This document shows positions 1-5,762 of a DNA stretch of 8,708 nucleotides, piece after piece. The stretch lies in assembly GCA_020028535.1 (NCBI GenBank), contig JAIBHM010000069.1, positions 1 to 8,708 of the forward strand, in the 5' to 3' direction. The notes under the pieces were generated by a model. It did not search any database. It was not told the DNA's origin and saw only the letters and a list, made by a program, of their open reading frames with translations. The position numbers and the translations under genes were made by a program. Source of the DNA: Armatimonadota bacterium. GTDB lineage: Bacteria; Sysuimicrobiota; Sysuimicrobiia; Sysuimicrobiales; Kaftiobacteriaceae. The stretch's first letter is position 1. Every line of letters begins with the position of its first letter.

Positions 1-523
1 CCTCCTGGCGATGTTGAACACGTGGATGCTGGTGGCCGTGGCGGAAGGGGTGCGGCGGCCCTATGCGGCGACGATCGTGGCCATGATGCTTCTGCTGTTC
101 GAGTTTGTGATTCAGGTCTTTGTGCCGGGAGCGGTTCGCGTTCAAGCGGCGTTTGAAGGGCGCGAGTTCCTCAGCCCCATGCTGATCCCGCACTTCAGCC
201 TGCAACGCCTCGCCCCGCAGGCCCTGGTGCTGATTGCGGCGGTCTTCGTCGACATGCTTCACCGCCGTCGATGCGCAGAAACGAGGTCGCCCGTGCTCAC
301 CGGAGTGGGCCCGGCCCTGGTATTGTGGGCCGGCGGCTCCGTGTGTCCACTCAGCGGGCATGTGCGGTCCCTTCTCCCATACCTCCCGGCGGGAATTGGG
401 ATGGCGCCGCTTGCCGACGCGTCGCACGCCATCCTTGCGCTTTTGCCGGCACTGGGCGCCGGGGCGGCGAGCGGCTTGCTCGGCTACGGACTCGGCCAGG
501 TGCTCCGGCTGAATCCCCGATGA
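1..523 (+). CDS. Polytopic membrane protein of unknown function, 5'-truncated by the window edge
   Basis: The frame is open from base 2, upstream of the first ATG (11-13), and no ribosome-binding site precedes that ATG, so the gene most likely begins outside the window and only its C-terminal part (about 173 residues) is visible. Counting from the ATG at 11, hydrophobic stretches lie at about residues 1-12, 19-42, 68-84, 96-113 and 137-165, so this is an integral membrane protein with four or five helices here. A non-hydrophobic loop of about 25 residues, running through VRVQAAFEGREF, follows the second stretch and is probably on one face of the membrane. I do not recognise the family and see no catalytic motif. 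The stop overlaps the start of the next gene (ATGA at 520-523), so the two are probably translationally coupled and may act together. Function is open; a transporter subunit or a membrane partner of the small exported protein downstream are possibilities only. Confidence 0.7.
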   Translation, partial: LLAMLNTWMLVAVAEGVRRPYAATIVAMMLLLFEFVIQVFVPGAVRVQAAFEGREFLSPMLIPHFSLQRLAPQALVLIAAVFVDMLHRRRCAETRSPVLTGVGPALVLWAGGSVCPLSGHVRSLLPYLPAGIGMAPLADASHAILALLPALGAGAASGLLGYGLGQVLRLNPR

Positions 524-1044
524 GACAAATACTCGTGGCGGTGGGCACACTTGCCTTCCTGGCGCTGCCTGCCGGGGCACACGAACATCCCTCACGCGTG
601 GAAACGCGGCAGGGGCCGCACTACCGGCTGGAGATCGCGATCTACGATGAGCAGCCCTACGTCAAGCGGCCGGTAAGGTTCACCGTGCGGGCGCTGCCGA
701 GCAGCCCGTCCCTCGACTGCGGGGCCGTCACTGCGCTGGGCCGGCCATTCGTGGAGACGCGCGCGATCCCCACGCGAAGAGTCCGCGTGCACGTTGACTC
801 CGATGCCCCATATCGGTGTGCAGGAGAGGTGTGGCTTCCGGTCCAGGGTCTGTGGGATCTGGAAGTGAACGTGGCAACCGGAACGGGTGGTGAGTCGGTC
901 CGCCTCGCCCTTACCGTCGCCGCGCCCCATGCGATCCCGAAGTGGATTGCCTGGGGCATCGGTCTCTCGCCACTGGGTGTCATGGCGGTGTTTGCGTGGT
1001 GGCAGCGCGGGTACCTGCACCGGCTGCGTGCGGCGGCCGCCTAG
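520..1044 (+). CDS. Exported, C-terminally membrane-anchored protein resembling FixH/YtkA-like proteins
   Basis: This is a 174-residue protein. The ATG at 520 overlaps the previous stop and opens directly into a signal peptide (MRQILVAVG, then a Leu/Ala-rich core) ending in a canonical AGA signal-peptidase I site at residues 18-20; the open frame extends further upstream but would bury that signal, so 520 is the best start. Cleavage would expose His-Glu-His (21-23) as the mature N-terminus. A beta-rich extracytoplasmic domain of about 115 residues follows, with two cysteines (67 and 100) that could form a disulfide and a GLWDLEVNV motif (110-118) like the GxWxLxV strand of FixH/YtkA-type domains. 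A hydrophobic helix at about 139-160 is followed by a basic tail (QRGYLHRLR), giving an N-out/C-in anchored topology. FixH and YtkA relatives are often found with metal or respiratory functions, but the similarity here is by pattern only. The stop is interleaved with that of the convergent cyclase gene. Confidence 0.75.
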   Translation: MRQILVAVGTLAFLALPAGAHEHPSRVETRQGPHYRLEIAIYDEQPYVKRPVRFTVRALPSSPSLDCGAVTALGRPFVETRAIPTRRVRVHVDSDAPYRCAGEVWLPVQGLWDLEVNVATGTGGESVRLALTVAAPHAIPKWIAWGIGLSPLGVMAVFAWWQRGYLHRLRAAAA

Positions 1045-4000
1045 CCTGCTTTTTGCAGGGATTCCGCCGCCCGTCCTCTGTCGTAATGAGCCCCAATCGC
1101 CGAGAAGAGGCGTTCGGCCTGCTCCAGCACCGTGCGGTCCCCTGTTCGACGACCGATCTCGAGGTACGTCAGTCCTTGTTCATACTGTGCCCCGAGGTGC
1201 GCTGCCACCTCCAGGCTGCGTCGCCACCATCTCTGCGCAGCCCGCGGTCTGCCTGTCAACCAGTCAAGGCGGCCCTGCAGGCGATACGCGGCCATGACCG
1301 CGTATCGATCCACCCTACACTGCTTGAAGAAGGTACGCCCCACCCGTCCTGCCTTGCGCAGCCACGCCTCGCGTTCCTGACCGGCACTCTGCTCAGCCAG
1401 GGTAAGGTAGGCATCCATGAGCCCGCCCCGCGGCAACAGACCCAGGAAGCCGCGGAACCCATGCCGGGCGATCAGGTGATTGCTCTCCTCCAAAGTCTCG
1501 ACCGCATCACGGACCCTGCCGAGACGAAGGTAGCAAAGGCCTAACCCTGCCAGCGAAAATGCAACCCATACGTAGTCCGGAATGGCTCTGAAGAGTTCAA
1601 GGCCTCGCTGCAGATGCGGAACGGCATGCTCGACATCTCCCACGACCCCAAGGGTATTGCCAAGTTCTGCCTCCCCCCACGCCTGCAGCTGCACATCCGA
1701 GGTCTCCTGACCAATGCGCAGCATCTCTTCCTCCAACTCCCGGCAGTATGCCAGGTCCCCACGCGCCCGGGACATGACCGCCATCATGCCCGTGGCCGCT
1801 CCCCACTGGCGGAGCTCGCCGGCCTGACGGTAGACTCCGGCCGAGCGCTTGAAGTGCTCAAACGCCTCATCCCACGCATCCCCGGTGTGGTACTGATGGA
1901 GGCCTAGGCCGAAATGCGCCAGCCCGATCGCCAGTGAGTGCTGGATCTGCTCGGCCATCTCGACCGCGCGCCGGTGGTAGAAGGCAGCTATCCGGGGCGC
2001 CGGGATCAGATTGCACATCAAGCCGATCACAGAAGAGCCTCGTGCCACGCCCGGGCGGAAGTGATACTGCTCGGAGACGTTGAGCATCAGCAGGGAGTCC
2101 AGAATCACGTTGTCGACCCGCACGAAATAGTCGATCCAGGCCAGGGCCTGATAGATTCGCTCCCGCTCCTCTGCCACGGGCGGATGCGGCCGGTCGGCCG
2201 GACGGCGCAGGAAGAGCGGGGCAAGAAGCCTGTGCCCGACCTGCCGCATGATCTGGCTGAAGATCGCTAGGCGAACACCCCCGGGTGACGCAGGCAGTGA
2301 ACTCCCGAGGAGCCCCAGCGCGCGGTGCAGGTACTCGAGAGCCTGCTGGTGGTCACCCCGGCGGTAGAGCGCCTCCCCCATCTTGCGTTCCAGCACGGCG
2401 CGGTGTAGCGGGTCCCACCGATCGCCGAACGCACGCGCGTACGCGGCGGTCGCCTGACGGTAGTAGTCGAGCGCCTCCGCGTCCGCCGCAAGCCGGACCG
2501 CTTGGTCGCCGGCCCTGAACAGATAGTCCTGAGCCTTCTCCCACTCTTCAGCCCGAGCATAGTGAAATGCCAGCAGGCCGTAGAACTCCTCCAGGCGGCC
2601 CGCGAAGAGTTCCCGGATCGCTTGCGCAACCCGGCGGTGGAGCTCGCGCCGCACTCGCAGCAGGATGGTCTCATAGGCCGCTTCTTGCGTGAGGGCGTGC
2701 TTGAAGGCGAACTCAAGCTCGGGCGCGCGGCGCCGCTCGTGGACGAGTTCCAGCCTCTGCAAATCGGCAAGGTGGCGATCCAGGTCGGCGCTGACTTCGG
2801 CGATGGCACGCAGCACGCGGTAGAAGAAACTGCGTCCGATAACCGAAGCCGTCTTCAGAACTTGCTTCACATCCTCGTCCAGCCGGTCGATGCGTGCCAC
2901 GATCACCCCTCGCAGCGTGTCCGGAATGGAGATGGTATCGATCTGCGCGCTTACCCGCCAGCGGCCGGCGGCCTCGTCCTTTGCGATCGCACCCAGGTCG
3001 ATCAGCGATCGGATCACCTCCTCCATGAAGAACGGGTTGCCCTCCGTCTTTTCGAGAATCACCTGGTGCAGGCGCGCCGGCAGGTCATCGATCCGGAGGA
3101 GATTGCGGACGAGCATCGCGCTCTCCTGGGGCGAGAGTGGGATCAGGGTCATCTCGGTGTAGCGATCACCGTAAGTCCGGAGGAGGGTCTCGCGCAGGCT
3201 CGCGGCAGGAGTCTCACGATCGGGCCGGCTTACACCGCAGATCAGGAGCGGCTCAGTGCTCGTCAGCGGCAGCAGGTGCTCAAGCAGGCCGCCTGACGAC
3301 GTGTCGATCCAGTGGAGATCCTCAAACATCAGGACCAGCGGCCGCTCCCGGGCCAGGCGTTCAAAGAAGAGGCGGCAGCTGCGGTAGATCTGACGGCCCA
3401 TCGCCTCCCCGTCGAGATACTGCACCCGATCGCGCCACTCTTCCTTGACTTCCAGACCCAGTAGCATTTCCAGATACGGGGCCACTTCCGGGAGTTGTTC
3501 GGGAAGCAGCGAACCCACCCGCCGTTCCAGCTTTGTCCTGCTTTCCGCAGGTCCGTCGGCCTCGGTAACCCCCACCGCGCTCTTGATGATCTCGAGGAAT
3601 GGCCAGTAACTGATGGATTGGCTGAACGAGAGCGTCCGTCCGACGAGCCAGCGCACCTCATCCCCGACCTCCCGTGTCACGTCGGCCATGAGACGCGATT
3701 TGCCGATGCCCGGTTCCCCGATGACGGCAACGATTCCGCCTTCGCCGCCGCGGAGCCGGGTGAGGATCGCCAGGAGTGCGGCGACTTCAGCCTGACGGCC
3801 CACCAGCGGTGAGCTCACGCCCGCGACCCCTCGCGGGGTGAGTGGTTGGGCGCGCAGCCCCATACACACGAAGGCGGGGATGCCCCCGTCTATGCCCTTC
3901 ACCTCGAGGGGCTCGACGACCTGATAGTCAAAGGCCCAGCGCGTGGCCTCGTAGGTGGGCTGCCCAACCAGGATTTGTCCCGGCTCGGCCAGCTGCTGCA

Positions 4001-4487
4001 AACGGGCGGCGACGTTGACCGGCTCCCCCGTGACCATGAACTCGCCCTTTTCTGCCGCACGCGGGTTGGCAACGACCGCGCCGGTGTTGATGCCGATACG
4101 GATCTGCGGAATAATCCCAGCTTCAATGAATGGCCGGATGTGCTTACGCATCGCCACGGCCGCATGGACGGCGCGCTCAGGATCGTCCTCGTGGATCGTG
4201 GGCAAACCGAAGACGGCCATCACCGCATCGCCGATGAACTTCTCGACCGTCCCGCCGAACCGCTCAGTCTCCTCACGCGCGATGCCAAAGAACCGCCCCA
4301 TCCGCTCCCGGAGTTCCTCCGCATCGAGCACGCCGGAGAGCCGCGTCGAGCCGACGACGTCGGCGAAGAGCAGCGTCACGACTTTGCGCTCCTCGGCCGC
4401 CTGGGTCGCCGACGTCAACGCGGCGCCGCAATGGCCGCAGAACCGCATCTCTGCCGGATTGTCGAAGCCGCACGAAGGACACCGCAC
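1041..4487 (-). CDS. Zinc-ribbon / class III adenylate-guanylate cyclase / STAND-type ATPase / TPR regulatory protein
   Basis: This is a cytoplasmic signalling protein of 1148 residues, numbered from GTG 4487. A zinc ribbon has CxxC pairs at Cys3/6 and Cys17/20. The class III cyclase domain (about 33-205) has metal-binding Asp43 (LLFADVVGST) and Asp87 (KFIGDAVMAVFG), Lys83 for base recognition, and Asn158 and Arg162 (VNVAARL) for the transition state; Met151 stands where Asp or Thr is usual. A P-loop ATPase follows, with Walker A GEPGIGKS (257-264), Walker B LVLMFEDLHW (384-393), SRPD (420-423), and family motifs EGNPFFMEE (482-490) and FKHALTQEAAYE (595-606). About 500 helical, TPR-like residues complete it. 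The order cyclase-NTPase-TPR matches mammalian soluble adenylyl cyclase and many bacterial proteins. One cyclase domain implies homodimerisation. GTG 4487 is preferred over GTG 4496 because AGGGG lies 8 bases upstream of it. The gene starts 19 bases after the acyltransferase stop, so an operon is likely. It probably makes cAMP or cGMP under ATPase/TPR control; the input signal is unknown. Confidence 0.93.
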   Translation of the reverse strand: MRCPSCGFDNPAEMRFCGHCGAALTSATQAAEERKVVTLLFADVVGSTRLSGVLDAEELRERMGRFFGIAREETERFGGTVEKFIGDAVMAVFGLPTIHEDDPERAVHAAVAMRKHIRPFIEAGIIPQIRIGINTGAVVANPRAAEKGEFMVTGEPVNVAARLQQLAEPGQILVGQPTYEATRWAFDYQVVEPLEVKGIDGGIPAFVCMGLRAQPLTPRGVAGVSSPLVGRQAEVAALLAILTRLRGGEGGIVAVIGEPGIGKSRLMADVTREVGDEVRWLVGRTLSFSQSISYWPFLEIIKSAVGVTEADGPAESRTKLERRVGSLLPEQLPEVAPYLEMLLGLEVKEEWRDRVQYLDGEAMGRQIYRSCRLFFERLARERPLVLMFEDLHWIDTSSGGLLEHLLPLTSTEPLLICGVSRPDRETPAASLRETLLRTYGDRYTEMTLIPLSPQESAMLVRNLLRIDDLPARLHQVILEKTEGNPFFMEEVIRSLIDLGAIAKDEAAGRWRVSAQIDTISIPDTLRGVIVARIDRLDEDVKQVLKTASVIGRSFFYRVLRAIAEVSADLDRHLADLQRLELVHERRRAPELEFAFKHALTQEAAYETILLRVRRELHRRVAQAIRELFAGRLEEFYGLLAFHYARAEEWEKAQDYLFRAGDQAVRLAADAEALDYYRQATAAYARAFGDRWDPLHRAVLERKMGEALYRRGDHQQALEYLHRALGLLGSSLPASPGGVRLAIFSQIMRQVGHRLLAPLFLRRPADRPHPPVAEERERIYQALAWIDYFVRVDNVILDSLLMLNVSEQYHFRPGVARGSSVIGLMCNLIPAPRIAAFYHRRAVEMAEQIQHSLAIGLAHFGLGLHQYHTGDAWDEAFEHFKRSAGVYRQAGELRQWGAATGMMAVMSRARGDLAYCRELEEEMLRIGQETSDVQLQAWGEAELGNTLGVVGDVEHAVPHLQRGLELFRAIPDYVWVAFSLAGLGLCYLRLGRVRDAVETLEESNHLIARHGFRGFLGLLPRGGLMDAYLTLAEQSAGQEREAWLRKAGRVGRTFFKQCRVDRYAVMAAYRLQGRLDWLTGRPRAAQRWWRRSLEVAAHLGAQYEQGLTYLEIGRRTGDRTVLEQAERLFSAIGAHYDRGRAAESLQKAG

Positions 4488-4495
4488 AGCGTGCA

Positions 4496-4500
4496 CCCCT
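4496..4500 (-). promoter_or_regulatory. Ribosome-binding site deciding the GTG start of the cyclase gene
   Basis: Read on the minus strand the sequence is AGGGG, 8 bases before GTG 4487-4485. The other in-frame GTG (4496-4494) overlaps this purine run and so could not use it. The first in-frame ATG (at 4628) would lie deep inside the upstream acyltransferase gene and adds a low-complexity Arg/Ser-rich extension that does not look like part of the zinc ribbon. Confidence 0.6.
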
Positions 4501-4506
4501 GCTGAC

Positions 4507-5619
4507 TCAGCCCGGCTGCTGCGCCGGTCGGTGGACGCGGGCGCTTTGCCGGAGATCCCACACACGCATGACCAGGTGCGTGGCCCCAAGCGCGAGCGCC
4601 GCGAGCGCCGTGATGACCGGCCAGCCATGCTGTCGATACCCGATCGCCAAGAGAGCCCAACTGAGGATGATCCAGTGTGTGCAATACATCGGGGCAGACC
4701 GTTGGCCCCAGTACCGCAGGAGGCCGCTTGCCCAGTTCGATGGCAGGCGGGTGACCAGCCAGTGGCAGCCCATCATCCAGAGCAATACCGCGCCGCTGAT
4801 TGCCACAACAGCTCCGGGTCCGCTTCGGGAAAAGCTTCCGAGATTGAAGTCGGGCGCGGTGATCGCCATCGCCCCACCGACCAGGACCAGCCCGATCCCG
4901 GCCCAACCACCACAGCGGAAGAGGGCCGTCTGTTCGGCGCCGGCCGCAAGCCAGCTGCCGACTGCCCGGCCGAGCAGGACATATGCGCACCACGGAAAGA
5001 GCGGGAAGATGACATGGGAACCAGTTCCCCACAACAGATCCAACAGGTGATCAAGCGGGATCCATCCACTCTGCAGGCCCCACAGGAACGGGGATCCCAA
5101 GGCGATGCCGGCCGAAAGGATCAGCCAGTGTCCCGGCCGCGGGAGACGAGGGGCGAGCAAAGACGCAAGCATCACCGCCAGCCCTGCAAACGGGAGAATG
5201 TCGACAGTCCACAGCGCCGCCGCGAGCGAGGTGGGAACGTATGAAGCCACTGTCCCGGGTGGGACGGTCCCGTGCCGGAAGTGCAACGCGAAAGGAATCC
5301 CGCGCAGGAGGTTGAGGGCCAATCCCAGTGACACCAGCCTGAGACCGCGCCGGATCCCTTCTCTTGTGCTCATACCGGAAAGAGCGAGCGCGGCGCCCAT
5401 CGCGAACATGAACGGCGGCGCGCTGCCCGTGGGGATCCCCAGCGCGACGAGTATGCGCGCGGGAGCGGAGTTGTTGAGCGCAGGCGTGCCGTAAAGAATC
5501 AGGACGTGGACGAACACCATGACGAGGATTGCGAATCCTCGTGCCAGATCAAACGTCAGGATGCGGCGACCGCTCACGCGCGTCCCCACCGCCCGGATAA
5601 GCGTCTTCCATTGACACAA
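4507..5619 (-). CDS. Integral membrane acyltransferase, HGSNAT-like/DUF1624 (YeiB/OpgC-like) type
   Basis: This 370-residue protein has about ten hydrophobic helices. The N-terminal signature of the DUF1624/HGSNAT-like acyltransferases is present: Arg18/Arg19, then FDLARG (Asp24, Arg27, Gly28) leading into the first helix, with His38 in VFVHV. FPLFPWCAYVLLG at 205-217 is the mid-protein family motif, and LRYWGQRSAPMYCTHW at 301-316 matches the C-terminal 'fG-S-lYxxH' motif, with His315. Members move acyl (often acetyl) groups across or at the inner membrane onto glycans or lipids; the substrate here cannot be told. The start is TTG at 5619, supported by GAGGA nine bases upstream; GTG codons at residues 11 and 15 are alternatives but have no good ribosome-binding site. 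The gene is divergent from a GT39 glycosyltransferase and followed 19 bases on by the cyclase gene, suggesting an envelope-modification role possibly tied to signalling. The exact subfamily (DUF1624, YeiB or OpgC) is less certain than the superfamily. Confidence 0.85.
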   Translation of the reverse strand: MCQWKTLIRAVGTRVSGRRILTFDLARGFAILVMVFVHVLILYGTPALNNSAPARILVALGIPTGSAPPFMFAMGAALALSGMSTREGIRRGLRLVSLGLALNLLRGIPFALHFRHGTVPPGTVASYVPTSLAAALWTVDILPFAGLAVMLASLLAPRLPRPGHWLILSAGIALGSPFLWGLQSGWIPLDHLLDLLWGTGSHVIFPLFPWCAYVLLGRAVGSWLAAGAEQTALFRCGGWAGIGLVLVGGAMAITAPDFNLGSFSRSGPGAVVAISGAVLLWMMGCHWLVTRLPSNWASGLLRYWGQRSAPMYCTHWIILSWALLAIGYRQHGWPVITALAALALGATHLVMRVWDLRQSARVHRPAQQPG

Positions 5620-5628
5620 TCACCGCGG

Positions 5629-5633
5629 TCCTC
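5629..5633 (-). promoter_or_regulatory. Ribosome-binding site for the TTG-started acyltransferase gene
   Basis: GAGGA on the minus strand lies nine bases before TTG 5619-5617. It is the only good Shine-Dalgarno match near the possible starts and is the reason for choosing the TTG over the GTG codons at 5589 and 5577. Confidence 0.5.
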
Positions 5634-5669
5634 GATGGTGACGTCGGGCTTCGGCGCGTGGTCAAGCGT

Positions 5670-5684
5670 TCCTTCCCCGAAGGA
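5670..5684. repeat. Short inverted repeat in the divergent intergenic region
   Basis: TCCTTC and GAAGGA are exact inverted repeats separated by CCC. The hairpin could be an operator half-site pair or an RNA stem in either 5' leader, but six pairs in GC-rich DNA also arise by chance. There is no T-run after it on the plus strand and no A-run before it, so it is not an intrinsic terminator. Confidence 0.3.
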
Positions 5685-5752
5685 CTCCACCGGCTCCACA
5701 GAGAATTTGCTTAAGTCTCTTTGAAGCTGAACGCCGGCATCGATACCCATCC

Positions 5753-5756
5753 GGAG
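5753..5756 (+). promoter_or_regulatory. Ribosome-binding site for the GT39 glycosyltransferase
   Basis: GGAG lies six bases before the ATG at 5763 and supports that start. Confidence 0.6.
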
Positions 5757-5762
5757 TTGTAA

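Larger units (their letters stand above)
5620..5762. promoter_or_regulatory. Divergent intergenic region between acyltransferase and glycosyltransferase genes
   Basis: These 143 bases must hold the promoters for both divergent genes unless transcription starts elsewhere. The part nearest the glycosyltransferase (about 5700-5730) is the most AT-rich, as expected for a promoter. TTGAAG at 5721-5726 is a possible -35 element for the plus strand, but only weak -10-like sequence (GATACC at 5742-5747, 15-base spacing) follows, so I do not assign a promoter. A small perfect hairpin lies at 5670-5684 (6-bp stem TCCTTC/GAAGGA, 3-base loop). No operator could be matched to a known regulator. Confidence 0.5.

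Noticed and set aside
271..519. Upstream extension of the exported protein to ATG 271
   Set aside because: The extension overlaps the membrane-protein gene in another frame and would hide a textbook signal peptide that starts at the ATG at 520.
2502..3296. Plus-strand open frame of 264 codons antisense to the ATPase part of the cyclase gene
   Set aside because: It lies opposite conserved ATPase motifs, has no ribosome-binding site I could see and no family resemblance.
4488..4628. Longer cyclase protein beginning at ATG 4628
   Set aside because: This would place 47 extra residues, mostly Arg/Ser-rich, inside the acyltransferase gene. The GTG at 4487 has a well-placed AGGGG and begins right at the zinc ribbon.
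3955..5244. Plus-strand open frame of 429 codons antisense to the cyclase and acyltransferase genes
   Set aside because: It has low-complexity Arg/Pro/Ser composition, crosses a real gene boundary and has no recognisable motif; it is a shadow of GC-biased third positions.
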